DNA of 64,000 bases from contig NZ_CANLZV010000012.1 of the NCBI RefSeq assembly GCF_947495665.1, forward strand, positions 62,001 through 126,000. Direction: 5' to 3'. The position numbers were made by a program, and so were the translations under genes. Origin of the DNA: an uncultured Sunxiuqinia sp. Its GTDB lineage: Bacteria > Bacteroidota > Bacteroidia > Bacteroidales > Prolixibacteraceae. A model generated the notes under the pieces. The model was not told the origin of the DNA. It searched no databases and was given only the letters and a program-made list of their open reading frames with translations. Within the stretch, counting starts at the first letter, position 1, and each line of letters starts with the position of its first letter. Shown piece after piece: positions 45,963 through 54,783 of this stretch.

Positions 45963-46526
45963 ATGGAAGAAGAATTAGAATTGATACTCGAAGTTTGTAA
46001 AGAGAAGATGGAGTCAGCCATCAGGCACCTGGAAGATGAATTAGTTCATATTCGTGCCGGAAAGGCTTCTACAAGGATGTTGGATGGAGTATTAGTTGAT
46101 TACTACGGGAGTATGACTCCGCTGAATCAGGTTTCAAATGTCAGTACACCTGATGCTCGTACCATTGCTGTCCAGCCTTGGGAAAAACCAATGATTGCTC
46201 CGATTGAAAAAGCGATTATGAACGCCAACCTGGGTTTCAATCCAGAAAATAATGGTGAGATGATTCGTATCAGTGTTCCTCCTCTAACCGAAGAGCGTCG
46301 TCGAAACCTGACGAAGCAAGTTAGTCAGGAGGGCGAAAAGGCACGTATCAGTATTCGTAGCGCACGAAAGGAAGCCAACGAAGGGTTGAAGAAACTATTG
46401 AAAGATGGCTTGTCTGAGGATCTGCAGAAGAATGCAGAATCCGATGTGCAAGAAATGACCGATCGCTTTGGTAAAGAAGTTGATGGCCTGCTTGAAGAGA
46501 AAAATCAAGAGATTTTAACGATATAA
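45963..46526 (+). CDS. frr: Ribosome recycling factor
   Basis: 187 residues: long three-helix-bundle pattern with AIRHLEDELVHIRAGKAS, LDGVLVDYYGSMTPLNQVSNV, RTIAVQPWEKPMIAPIEKAI and RISVPPLTEERRRNLTKQV. It splits ribosomes after termination with EF-G. ATG at 45963 (MEEELELI) is preferred over a TTG two codons upstream. Confidence 0.97.
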   Translation: MEEELELILEVCKEKMESAIRHLEDELVHIRAGKASTRMLDGVLVDYYGSMTPLNQVSNVSTPDARTIAVQPWEKPMIAPIEKAIMNANLGFNPENNGEMIRISVPPLTEERRRNLTKQVSQEGEKARISIRSARKEANEGLKKLLKDGLSEDLQKNAESDVQEMTDRFGKEVDGLLEEKNQEILTI

Positions 46527-46580
46527 TTGTTTCTAGTTTTCTGTTTTCTGAACATTGTTTAATTGTTTTCATGGCTTTGA

Positions 46581-46608
46581 GGCAGCTTGTTGAAGCTGCC
46601 TTTTTTTT
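46581..46608 (+). terminator. Terminator of frr
   Basis: GGCAGCTT and AAGCTGCC flank GTTG, followed by eight T residues. The following 200 bases up to the PHP gene show no gene. Confidence 0.92.
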
Positions 46609-46817
46609 GTCCTTTTTTTTGGGATTGTTCGGTCTTTAAAAGGTTACATCATTGTCGGTCATGGCTCATTTGTTGTGTGGATGAATACAAGCTGAGCCAA
46701 TCTTTCAAACACATTTTTATATTCCCGCCCTTTCATTAATTTTAGATTCAAATTAGCATCAGTGCCGATACGTGGTGCGATGTGGTTTCAGTTAAAACAA
46801 AAGATTAAATAAACACC

Positions 46818-47600
46818 ATGGTAGGATTAGTTGATTATCATATGCATACCGTCCTCTCTGACGGAAAGAACACCTATGAGGAGATGATTGAAAGGGCTAT
46901 TGCTATTGGGCTGGACGAGATTGGCTTTAGCGATCATGTGGGACTTAAAGCAGTTGATTGGGCCGTTAGTCCGGTAGATATTCCGGTGATGACCGAGCAG
47001 ATTCTGGAGCTTCGTGAGAAGTATCGTTCTCAAATTAAAGTCCGCTATGGAATTGAAATGGACTACTTCCCCGGGCGGGAAGCTGAGATTCAGGAGATCA
47101 TCAGCCAGCTCCCCCTTGATTATGTAATTGGCTCGGTTCACTTCATCGGTGACTGGAATTTTGATACGGACAAATCGTTGTATGGAAAGTGGTCCAACGA
47201 CGAGCTTTATCATATTTACTACGACTTAATTCAGCAAGCGGCAAAATCGGGTTTGTTTGATACAATCGGACATTTGGATATTATTAAAAAGTTTCAGATT
47301 TATCCGGAGTCCGACCAATCGGAATTGATTGAGGACACCTTAAGTGTGATTAAGGAACACGACCTGGTTGTTGAGCTGAATACGGGAGGACTTGATCGTC
47401 CGTGTGCCGAATTTACGCCAAGCCCGGAGATTGTGACGCGCTGTTATCATCATCATATTCCAATGACCTTGTCGTCTGATGCACACGGCGCTGATCAGAT
47501 TGCTCGTCATTATGAGTCGGCACTTAACCTGATGAAGCGGGTTGGCTTTGAAGAAATAGCTACTTTTGATGGACGCCATCGTAAAGCGATGCGGATCTGA
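46818..47600 (+). CDS. PHP-domain phosphatase (HisJ-like histidinol-phosphatase)
   Basis: 260 residues of the PHP superfamily. Metal-binding motifs: DYHMHTVLSDG at the N-terminus, FSDHVGL, YGIEMDYFPG, VIGSVHFIGDW, IGHLDIIKKF and SSDAHGADQIA near the C-terminus, in the HisK/HisJ order. It would dephosphorylate L-histidinol phosphate, though some relatives act on other phosphates. No his genes are nearby, so the biosynthetic role is family inference. Confidence 0.82.
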   Translation: MVGLVDYHMHTVLSDGKNTYEEMIERAIAIGLDEIGFSDHVGLKAVDWAVSPVDIPVMTEQILELREKYRSQIKVRYGIEMDYFPGREAEIQEIISQLPLDYVIGSVHFIGDWNFDTDKSLYGKWSNDELYHIYYDLIQQAAKSGLFDTIGHLDIIKKFQIYPESDQSELIEDTLSVIKEHDLVVELNTGGLDRPCAEFTPSPEIVTRCYHHHIPMTLSSDAHGADQIARHYESALNLMKRVGFEEIATFDGRHRKAMRI

Positions 47601-47684
47601 TACTAATCGGCTCGGCGGCTCGTTAGTCTTTCGGCCGGATGATTTTAATCGCTTAATCATTCAGCCTGTAACTAATAGAAGTTG

Positions 47685-47692
47685 TATATTTG
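47685..47692 (+). promoter_or_regulatory. -7 element upstream of dxs
   Basis: TATATTTG matches TAnnTTTG, 17 bases before the dxs ATG. Confidence 0.6.
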
Positions 47693-47709
47693 AGCCCTAA
47701 TTTTTTGAG

Positions 47710-49614
47710 ATGGAAGAACCTGTGGGAAGCATACTTGAAACAATAAATACGCCCGCCGATCTTCGTCAGTTAAAGCAGGAGGACTTAATCACGCTTTGCG
47801 ACGAGCTTAGGCAGTTTATCATTGATGAGGTATCTAACAATCCGGGGCATTTGGGGGCAAGTCTTGGAGTGGTAGAGCTTACCGTAGCCTTGCATTACGC
47901 TTATAATACCCCCTATGACCAGCTGATTTGGGATGTGGGTCATCAAGCTTACGGACATAAAATACTCACGGGGCGCAGAACCCAGTTTCATACCAACCGG
48001 AAATACAATGGCCTGAGTGGTTTCCCGAAACCTTCGGAAAGTGAATACGATGCTTTTGGTGTAGGGCATGCCAGTACCTCGATTTCTGCTGCCTTGGGCA
48101 TGGCTCAGGCTGCTTCAGTTAAGAAGGAGAAGAACCGGAAAGTTGTGGCTGTTATTGGTGATGGCTCAATGACCGGAGGTATGGCTTTTGAAGGGCTAAA
48201 CAATGCAGGTTTCAATAATTCAGATGTGCTGATTGTGTTGAATGATAATCAAATGGCCATTGATCCGAATGTTGGCGGAGTAAGTAATTACCTGTTAAAT
48301 ATCTCCAAGTCGAAATCTTATAATAAGCTGAAGAACGAAATATGGGAAGTCCTTGGAAAACTCAATGGTTTTGGGCCTAAAGCCCGGCGGTTGGTTCAAA
48401 AAATGGAGGGCGCCTTAAAGTCCTATCTTCTGAAGGAATCAAACCTCTTTGAAAGTTTAGGTATTCGTTATTTTGGACCGGTTGATGGACACGATGTAGA
48501 ATACCTGAGCAATGTTTTGCGTGACCTTCGCGATATTCCCGGGCCCAAGTTACTTCATGTAATAACCAAGAAGGGGAAAGGGTTTAAGCTGGCTGAGATG
48601 AATCAGACGGTTTATCATGCTCCTGGTAAATTCAATAAAGAAACGGGAGAAATCATTGGCTGCGAGTGCGATTTGAACAAGCCTCCCAAATTTCAGAATG
48701 TATTTGGCAACACCTTGGTGGAGCTGGCTGAAAATAATCCCAAAATAGTAGGAGTGACACCTGCCATGCCAACGGGCTGCTCTCTGAATATTATGATGGA
48801 AAAAATGCCGGACCGGGCATTTGACGTTGGTATTGCTGAACCGCATGCCGTTACCTTTTCGGCCGGAATGGCTATTCAGGGCTTGATTCCTTTTTGCAAT
48901 ATTTACTCCTCTTTTATGCAGCGGGCCTATGATCAGATTATTCACGATGTGGCCATTCAGAAGCTGAATGTGGTTTTCTGCCTGGATCGTGGCGGTTTGG
49001 TTGGAGCCGACGGGGCCACACACCATGGAGTGTTCGACCTGACTTATATGCGGAGTATCCCGAACATGACTGTTTCTGCACCGATGGATGAAATTGAATT
49101 GCGCAACCTGATGTATACGGCTCAGCAGGATAATATGGGGCCTTTTTCCATTCGTTATCCTCGCGGTTGTGGATGCAAAGTTGATTGGAAGCAGCCTTTT
49201 GAGCTTGTTGAAATTGGTAAAGGACGATTGCTGACTGAAGGCGAAGATTTGGCGGTGCTAACCATTGGTACAACTGGAGTTAACGCCTCAAGGGCAGTAA
49301 AGTCGCTGAATAACAAAGATTTTTCGGTGGCGCATTACGATATGCGTTTTGTTAAGCCGTTGGATGAAGAATTGCTTCACCAGATCTTTCAAAAATACAC
49401 CCGTGTGATTACGGTCGAAGATGGGGTGATTCAGGGCGGTTTTGGCTCGACTGTGCTTGAATTTATGAATGACCATCATTATCAGGCGCAACTGGTTCGC
49501 TTGGGAGTACCTGATCAGTTTATTGAACATGGTACGCCGGAAGAGCTGCAGCATGATTGTGGCTTCGATCAGAAGGGAATCTACCAGGCTTGTATCGACT
49601 TGCTTGAGCAATAA
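47710..49614 (+). CDS. dxs: 1-Deoxy-D-xylulose-5-phosphate synthase
   Basis: 634-residue thiamine-diphosphate enzyme condensing pyruvate and glyceraldehyde 3-phosphate, the first step of the MEP isoprenoid route. Motifs: [37 protein letters not shown], the ThDP/Mg site [27 protein letters not shown], and the transketolase central segment [17 protein letters not shown] and [18 protein letters not shown]. Full length. It probably makes isoprenoid precursors including undecaprenyl phosphate used by the polysaccharide locus. Overlap with neighbours: none. Confidence 0.96.
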   Translation: MEEPVGSILETINTPADLRQLKQEDLITLCDELRQFIIDEVSNNPGHLGASLGVVELTVALHYAYNTPYDQLIWDVGHQAYGHKILTGRRTQFHTNRKYNGLSGFPKPSESEYDAFGVGHASTSISAALGMAQAASVKKEKNRKVVAVIGDGSMTGGMAFEGLNNAGFNNSDVLIVLNDNQMAIDPNVGGVSNYLLNISKSKSYNKLKNEIWEVLGKLNGFGPKARRLVQKMEGALKSYLLKESNLFESLGIRYFGPVDGHDVEYLSNVLRDLRDIPGPKLLHVITKKGKGFKLAEMNQTVYHAPGKFNKETGEIIGCECDLNKPPKFQNVFGNTLVELAENNPKIVGVTPAMPTGCSLNIMMEKMPDRAFDVGIAEPHAVTFSAGMAIQGLIPFCNIYSSFMQRAYDQIIHDVAIQKLNVVFCLDRGGLVGADGATHHGVFDLTYMRSIPNMTVSAPMDEIELRNLMYTAQQDNMGPFSIRYPRGCGCKVDWKQPFELVEIGKGRLLTEGEDLAVLTIGTTGVNASRAVKSLNNKDFSVAHYDMRFVKPLDEELLHQIFQKYTRVITVEDGVIQGGFGSTVLEFMNDHHYQAQLVRLGVPDQFIEHGTPEELQHDCGFDQKGIYQACIDLLEQ

Positions 49615-49760
49615 GGCAAGGAGTGTCTGTGTTGGTTTTAGTTCGTTAGGAGGCAGGTGCTCGTAGTCTGAGGTGAGTCTGGATTGACGAAGAAAAGAGG
49701 GGACGGTTATACTTTATAGTCAGATGATTCGTTTAGAAAGGAAATCAAAACTGAATACCA

Positions 49761-50918
49761 TTGGAACTCTATTTCAAAAAACGGCGCTGGAAACTACTTC
49801 TTTTACTAATTGCAATGCTTATTGGCGCCAGTTCTCTTATTTATACCAACTGGTTGATCGGACAAATGTCCAAGCAGGAGCGCAAGAGTGTTGAACTGTG
49901 GGCGGAAGCCATGAAAAGACTGGTGGATGTTGGAAATGGCAGCAATCAAGACCTGACTTTTTTGCAGGATATCATGGAGGATAATACCACTATTCCTATT
50001 ATTTATACCGATGAAGCGGGCACCATTTTAGGCGATCGGAATATCAGTTATACCGAAAAGCGAAAAGCTATTGTGTTGCAGCATGAACTGGAAAAGATGA
50101 AAGGGCAAAAGGCTCCCATCGAGGTCGTTCTTTCCGAGGAAATGAAGCAATATTTATACTATCGGGATTCCAACTTGCTTCAGAACTTGCGTTACTTTCC
50201 CCTGGCTCAGTTCGGAGTCATTATGCTATTCATCATTGTTTCCTACTTTGCCTTTAGCTCTTCGCGTAAAGCTGAGCAGAACCAGGTTTGGGTAGGAATG
50301 TCGAAGGAAACGGCGCACCAGTTGGGAACGCCCATTTCATCCTTGATGGCTTGGGTCGAGCTTTTGAAAATGAAACAGATTGATCAGGAGCTAATCGCTG
50401 AGATTGAAAAAGATGTTTCCCGGCTGGAAAAGATTACCGAGCGTTTCTCCAAGATTGGCTCAGCGCCGGAGTTGGTGGTGGCTGATTTGAAGCATGTGCT
50501 GCAAACGACGGTCAGTTACCTGCAGAACCGATCCTCTCAGAAAGTTCGCTTTCAACTGGAGGTGGATAACGAGCAGAGCTATGATGTGCCTCACAATGCG
50601 GCTCTTTTTAGTTGGGTGATCGAGAACTTGTGTAAAAATGCGGTTGACGCCATTGAATCGGATGGTATTATTCGCTTGCAGCTATCGAAAAATAGTAAAC
50701 AGACGATTCTGGATATTTCGGACAATGGAAAAGGTATTCCCAAATCGCAGTATAAAACGGTTTTTGAACCCGGGTACACGACCAAGAAGCGGGGCTGGGG
50801 GTTGGGACTTTCATTGGCCCGACGAATTATTGAAAATTACCATCAAGGTAAAATTGCCCTTAAACACTCCGAAATAGGCCGGGGAACGACCTTTCGGATT
50901 GTGTTGCCGAACGCCTGA
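49761..50918 (+). CDS. Membrane-bound sensor histidine kinase
   Basis: 385 residues. A basic N-terminus is followed by membrane helix 1 (about 12-30), a periplasmic sensor region of about 100 residues, membrane helix 2 (about 137-158), and the kinase core. The phospho-acceptor His is H186 in KETAHQLGTPISSLMAW; the ATPase domain has NLCKNAVDAIE (N box), DISDNGKGIP (G1), TKKRGWGLGLSLARRI (G2). The start is TTG at 49761; the only nearby ATG would remove most of the first membrane helix. No response regulator gene adjoins it, so the signal and partner are unknown. Confidence 0.85.
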   Translation: MELYFKKRRWKLLLLLIAMLIGASSLIYTNWLIGQMSKQERKSVELWAEAMKRLVDVGNGSNQDLTFLQDIMEDNTTIPIIYTDEAGTILGDRNISYTEKRKAIVLQHELEKMKGQKAPIEVVLSEEMKQYLYYRDSNLLQNLRYFPLAQFGVIMLFIIVSYFAFSSSRKAEQNQVWVGMSKETAHQLGTPISSLMAWVELLKMKQIDQELIAEIEKDVSRLEKITERFSKIGSAPELVVADLKHVLQTTVSYLQNRSSQKVRFQLEVDNEQSYDVPHNAALFSWVIENLCKNAVDAIESDGIIRLQLSKNSKQTILDISDNGKGIPKSQYKTVFEPGYTTKKRGWGLGLSLARRIIENYHQGKIALKHSEIGRGTTFRIVLPNA

Positions 50919-51028
50919 TTTTTCAACATTTTTGGGCTGCATAATTCGTTGAGCAAAAGAATTTTGTAGAAAAGCCGGGAATCGATGTTAAAAAAATCAG
51001 ATAATTTTCTCTGTTTGTTTATTTTTTA

Positions 51029-51036
51029 TACTTTTG
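51029..51036 (+). promoter_or_regulatory. -7 element upstream of the DUF177-rpmF operon
   Basis: TACTTTTG fits TAnnTTTG, 19 bases before the ATG at 51056. Confidence 0.6.
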
Positions 51037-51055
51037 CAACACTTTTTTCTAGGCA

Positions 51056-51592
51056 ATGGCAAATTTGAAAGCATATAACGTTGCACTTAAAGGACTTGGA
51101 TTAGGCAAGCATCGGTTTGACTATCAGGTAGGATCAGCGTTCTTTAAGTACTTCGACGGAGGAATCGCCGATGACGGGAATGTTGACATTACGCTGGAGC
51201 TGGAGAAACAAAGTGCATTGATAGTTCTTTGGTTTCATGTCCGTGGAACGGTGAAAATACAGTGCGATCGCTGTTTGGACTTGTTTGACCAGCCGGTTGA
51301 CAGTCAAAACAAGGTTTTCGTAAAGTATGGTGAAGAAAAATTTGAAGAAGGCGATGATGTGGTTTGGGTTGCACCGGATGAATCTCACATCAACGTGGCG
51401 AAGCTGATTTATGACTTTATCATTTTGTCGATTCCAATAAAACATGTACATCCGGATGATGCGAATGGAGAAAGCCTTTGTAATCCGGAAATGTTGGAAA
51501 AACTGAACCTATTGTCTGTGCAGGACGTTGAACAAGAGGAAGAACCTGAGACAGATTCACGATGGGACGAGTTGAAAAAATTATTAGAATAA
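51056..51592 (+). CDS. DUF177/YceD-family protein
   Basis: 178-residue protein of the YceD family, typically encoded directly before rpmF and implicated in rRNA/large-subunit assembly. The central GTVKIQCDRCLDLFDQPV holds the conserved Cys-x2-Cys. An acidic C-terminal half with PETDSRWDELKKLL is the family ending. rpmF follows 19 bases later, so coexpression is certain to be close. Molecular role is not firmly known. Confidence 0.88.
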   Translation: MANLKAYNVALKGLGLGKHRFDYQVGSAFFKYFDGGIADDGNVDITLELEKQSALIVLWFHVRGTVKIQCDRCLDLFDQPVDSQNKVFVKYGEEKFEEGDDVVWVAPDESHINVAKLIYDFIILSIPIKHVHPDDANGESLCNPEMLEKLNLLSVQDVEQEEEPETDSRWDELKKLLE

Positions 51593-51611
51593 CAAATAAA
51601 GACTTTTTAAA

Positions 51612-51797
51612 ATGGCACATCCAAAACACAAAACATCAAAATCCAGAAGGGATAAGAGAAGAACACACTATAAAGCAACGCCATCAACATTGGCTACGTG
51701 TTCTAACTGCGGCTCGACTGTAAAATACCACACCGTTTGTCCGGAATGTGGATACTACAAAGGCAAGCTTGCAATCGAAAAAGACGTTACTGTTTAA
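51612..51797 (+). CDS. rpmF: Ribosomal protein L32
   Basis: 61 residues: basic N-terminus AHPKHKTSKSRRDKRR, then a four-Cys zinc site (CSNCG ... CPECGYYKGK). The Cys4 form is the zinc-binding version. Usual partner of the DUF177 gene; plsX, often next, is missing. Confidence 0.97.
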   Translation: MAHPKHKTSKSRRDKRRTHYKATPSTLATCSNCGSTVKYHTVCPECGYYKGKLAIEKDVTV

Positions 51798-51809
51798 CTT
51801 TCATATCAT

Positions 51810-51842
51810 GATCAGAAGAGCCACTCTTCTGATCTTTTTTTT
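51810..51842 (+). terminator. Terminator after rpmF
   Basis: GATCAGAAGAG pairs with CTCTTCTGATC over three bases, followed by eight T residues. Confidence 0.92.
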
Positions 51843-52042
51843 ACCCCATTGTAAACTTTTCGAACGATTTAATTAGTTGTTTTAAAATGACTTAGGGTTA
51901 TTCTTTTGCCCGCTTTTCTTTGCTGTTCGAATTTTTCACCCTATCTTTCGCAACCAAATTAACAACGTTTTGTTTCTCCATTTCCAGTAGCCTTTCAGTC
52001 AGGGATTGAAAGCGCTTTTTTGATTGATATAAAGATTAAATT

Positions 52043-53044
52043 ATGCAAAATATTCGTGCCGCGATTACGGGCATTGGTGCTTTTCTGCCTGAGTATAGGC
52101 TTAACAATGAAGAACTAAGCACCATGGTTGATACGACCGATGAATGGATTATGCAACGCATCGGTATTAAGGAAAGACGTATTCTGAAAGAAAAAGGGAA
52201 AGCGACTTCAGATATGGGGGCAGAAGCCGTTAAAGAGCTGTTAAGAAAAACCAATACGCATCCTGATGAAATTGATTTGGTGATTTGTGCCACCATTACT
52301 CCTGATCGTCCCTTGCCCGCTGCGGCCAACGTAATTAGCCGTAAAACGCGGCTGGTTAACGCCTGGAGCTTTGATATTAATGCAGCCTGTTCAGGCTTTG
52401 TATTTGCTTTAACTACCGGGTCGAAATTTGTGGAAAGTGGTCAGTATAAAAAAGTAATTGTCGTAGGAGCCGACATGATGTCTGCAATTACGGATTACAC
52501 GGATCGTACGACCTGCCCATTGTTTGGTGATGGCGCTGCCGCTGTTTTGCTTGAGCCAACCACGGAAGATGTGGGCATTATTGATCACATCAACCATACC
52601 GACGGGAAAGGACGTCACTACCTGCATATGAAAGCCGGAGGTTCTAAGATGCCGGCATCGATGGAGACTGTTCAGAATCGGATGCACTATGTCCACCAGG
52701 ATGGACAAACGGTGTTTAAATACGCTGTTTCGCGCATGGCCGATGTGGCAGTTGAAATTATGGATAAGAATAACATCACGCCAGAAAAACTGGCTTGGCT
52801 TGTTCCTCATCAGGCCAATATGCGGATTATTGATGCAGTGGCTCGTCGTATGAAGATTAGTCCCAAGCAGGTGATGATTAACATTCAAAAGTATGGAAAC
52901 ACCACGGCCGCTACGATTCCATTGTGTTTGTATGATTTTGAAAGCCAGCTGAAAAAGGGCGATAACATTATTCTGGCTGCTTTTGGCGCAGGTTTTACTT
53001 GGGGATCGGTCTATTTGAAATGGGCCTACGATTCAAGCAAATAA
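52043..53044 (+). CDS. fabH: 3-Oxoacyl-ACP synthase III
   Basis: 333-residue KAS III enzyme starting fatty-acid synthesis by condensing acetyl-CoA with malonyl-ACP. The catalytic Cys is C116 in [12 protein letters not shown], the His is in [11 protein letters not shown] and the Asn in [26 protein letters not shown] at the N-terminus is the KAS III signature. The MaoC-family gene lies 31 bases downstream. A near-consensus TATCTTTC element lies about 90 bases upstream. Confidence 0.94.
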   Translation: MQNIRAAITGIGAFLPEYRLNNEELSTMVDTTDEWIMQRIGIKERRILKEKGKATSDMGAEAVKELLRKTNTHPDEIDLVICATITPDRPLPAAANVISRKTRLVNAWSFDINAACSGFVFALTTGSKFVESGQYKKVIVVGADMMSAITDYTDRTTCPLFGDGAAAVLLEPTTEDVGIIDHINHTDGKGRHYLHMKAGGSKMPASMETVQNRMHYVHQDGQTVFKYAVSRMADVAVEIMDKNNITPEKLAWLVPHQANMRIIDAVARRMKISPKQVMINIQKYGNTTAATIPLCLYDFESQLKKGDNIILAAFGAGFTWGSVYLKWAYDSSK

Positions 53045-53075
53045 TCTTATTCATAAAATATAAAGGAACCTTCTA

Positions 53076-53543
53076 ATGAGTAAACTGTTAATTCAAAGCC
53101 ATCAGGAATTTGAAAGTTACCTGGGGCAGAAGTTGGGTGTTTCAGATTATCATACTGTTACGCAGGAGCAGATCGATCAATTTGCGGATGCAACGCTCGA
53201 TCATCAATGGATTCATACGGACCCGGAGCGGGCCAAAAATGAAGGTGCCTTTGGTGGTACCATTGCACACGGCTATCTGACGCTTTCGTTGCTGCCTTAC
53301 TTGTGGGATCAGGTTATTGAGGTGACCAATTACAAGATGCTGGTTAATTATGGTATTGATCAGCTTAAGTTTGGAGCGCCCGTAGTGGTAAACAGCCGGC
53401 TTCGGACGCATGTTTGGCTGAAAGAATGCACTAACTTGCGAGGAATCAGTCGTGTGAAACTTCGGGTGCAAATGGAAATTGAAGGCAATAAGAAGCCTGC
53501 TTTCGATGGACACATTACCTTCCTCTATCATTTCAATGATTAA
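53076..53543 (+). CDS. MaoC-family (R)-hydratase
   Basis: 155-residue hot-dog-fold protein. The hydratase-2 motif appears as DHQWIHTDPERA followed by FGGTIAHGYLTLSLLPYL, carrying the catalytic Asp/His. Such proteins hydrate 2-enoyl-CoA or -ACP. Its position behind fabH suggests a role in fatty-acid metabolism; the precise substrate is unknown. Confidence 0.87.
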   Translation: MSKLLIQSHQEFESYLGQKLGVSDYHTVTQEQIDQFADATLDHQWIHTDPERAKNEGAFGGTIAHGYLTLSLLPYLWDQVIEVTNYKMLVNYGIDQLKFGAPVVVNSRLRTHVWLKECTNLRGISRVKLRVQMEIEGNKKPAFDGHITFLYHFND

Positions 53544-53570
53544 CTGGAATATCTTAAAATAAAATAGCTT

Positions 53571-53623
53571 CATGCACGTTTCTAAAGGGAAAATGAGTCA
53601 TTTTCCCTTTAGAAACGTGCATG
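53571..53623. repeat. 53-bp near-perfect palindrome (26-bp arms, 1-base centre)
   Basis: Arms 53571-53596 and 53598-53623 are exact reverse complements around a single G at 53597; the centre reads TGAGTCA and the ends CATGCACG/CGTGCATG. No T tract follows, so it is not a standard terminator. It lies 28 bases after the MaoC-like gene. Confidence 0.9.
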
Positions 53624-53636
53624 ATCTGTGTACTGA

Positions 53637-53658
53637 AAAATCGGGGGAGCCCGATTTT
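53637..53658 (+). terminator. Possible terminator upstream of the bactofilin gene
   Basis: AAAATCGGG pairs with CCCGATTTT over a four-base loop. The T tract is short, so it may be bidirectional or weak. Confidence 0.5.
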
Positions 53659-53719
53659 AACTTTTGGTCATGTTGGAGATTCTATTGAGGAAAGTCAGTG
53701 GATTAAACCAGTTTCTTAC

Positions 53720-53727
53720 TATATTTG
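53720..53727 (+). promoter_or_regulatory. -7 element of the bactofilin/ATP synthase operon
   Basis: TATATTTG matches TAnnTTTG. It lies 24 bases before ATG 53752 and overlaps the region of the earlier ATG at 53728, which argues for the later start. Confidence 0.6.
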
Positions 53728-53751
53728 ATGCTTCTCAAAAAAACAAACAAC

Positions 53752-54135
53752 ATGGCAAGAATGAACAATGAAGTTGATTCGCAGGGGATTAACTTGATCG
53801 GGAAAGGTACTCGAATTACGGGTGATATTGAGTCGGAAGGCGATATCCGGATTGATGGAGAATTGATTGGTAACCTGAACTGTTCCGGACGTGTTGTCAT
53901 TGGTGTTACCGGCAAGGTAGATGGAGAAGTCACTTGCAAAGACTCTGAAGTGTCGGGCTGCCAAAAGGGAAAACTTTTGGTTGAACAACATTTAAGCCTA
54001 AAGTCTTCATCCAAAGTATATGGAGAAATTAGCACCGGAAAGTTAAGCATTGAACCCGGAGCATTATTTTCAGGTTCATGCCAGATGGGCGAACAACTCA
54101 AGCATGAAGAATCCCAAAAACTTCAGGAAGCCTAA
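53752..54135 (+). CDS. Bactofilin (polymer-forming cytoskeletal protein)
   Basis: 127 residues. The beta-helical bactofilin core runs from GKGTRITGDIESEGDIRIDGELIGNL through GKVDGEV and SSKVYGEISTGKL, flanked by short unstructured ends. Bactofilins polymerise without nucleotide and often act in cell shape or envelope-complex placement. ATG at 53752 is chosen given the -7 element at 53720-53727. The 3' end overlaps the next gene by 32 bases. Its position directly upstream of the F0 genes is a recurring Bacteroidota arrangement. Confidence 0.87.
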   Translation: MARMNNEVDSQGINLIGKGTRITGDIESEGDIRIDGELIGNLNCSGRVVIGVTGKVDGEVTCKDSEVSGCQKGKLLVEQHLSLKSSSKVYGEISTGKLSIEPGALFSGSCQMGEQLKHEESQKLQEA

Positions 54136-54328
54136 GCGAAAATTTGACGATTTCATCCGCTATTCGAACATCGCCTTTGAAATGATTGCAATCATGGTCG
54201 GAGGTGTTTTTTTGGGTTATAAGATCGATCATTGGTTGGAATTGTCTTTCCCCGCTTTTACCCTTGGGCTGATGATTCTTTCTGTGATAGCTGCCATTTA
54301 TCATGCCATTAAAAATTTTCTGAAATGA
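54104..54328 (+). CDS. AtpZ/AtpI-family small membrane protein
   Basis: 74 residues: basic N-terminus (RKPKRKFDDFIRYSN) followed by two membrane helices (FEMIAIMVGGVFLGYKID and FTLGLMILSVIAAIYHAI) with the GxxxGYKID link typical of AtpZ. AtpZ/AtpI proteins help assemble the c-ring or handle Mg2+. It starts inside the bactofilin gene and overlaps the next by four bases, so translation is coupled. Confidence 0.82.
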   Translation: MKNPKNFRKPKRKFDDFIRYSNIAFEMIAIMVGGVFLGYKIDHWLELSFPAFTLGLMILSVIAAIYHAIKNFLK

Positions 54329-54711
54329 ACAAACTCATGAAGCGATTCCTGTATCGGTCCGTCCTATTAACCATTGTACTTATGTTGGCGGGCTGGGGGC
54401 TTTATGCTCAGCTTATTCCGCAGTATTCCTTGCCGGGATGGCCATTTATTCTGATTTTTTTCTTTTGTACAACAAACCTTGTTCATTTTTATTTGTTAAG
54501 GATTGCCGAGAAAGATATCGCAAAATTCTCAACCCACTTTATGGCCTTAAGTACATTGAAAATGTTGTTTTACCTGTTCGTTGCTCTTGGCTTTTTTTTA
54601 GCGAGCCGAGATCAGGCAAAACTGTTTTTAATTAACTTTTTAGTGGCGTACATGGCTTATACGGTAATGGAAGTAGCCGAGATCAGCCATGTCGTAAAGT
54701 TGAAGAAATAG
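54325..54711 (+). CDS. Four-helix membrane protein, AtpI-like
   Basis: 128 residues with four hydrophobic segments (about 11-28, 37-57, 74-94 and 100-118). It occupies the AtpI position between atpZ and atpB but shows weak similarity only; family naming rests on position and topology. Overlaps atpZ by four bases (ATGA). Confidence 0.7.
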   Translation: MNKLMKRFLYRSVLLTIVLMLAGWGLYAQLIPQYSLPGWPFILIFFFCTTNLVHFYLLRIAEKDIAKFSTHFMALSTLKMLFYLFVALGFFLASRDQAKLFLINFLVAYMAYTVMEVAEISHVVKLKK

Positions 54712-54783
54712 CTTGAATCAATCGAATTTTTTAGTAATTTGGAGTACTTTTTTAAAAAGGACATTCAGACTCATCTATATGTT

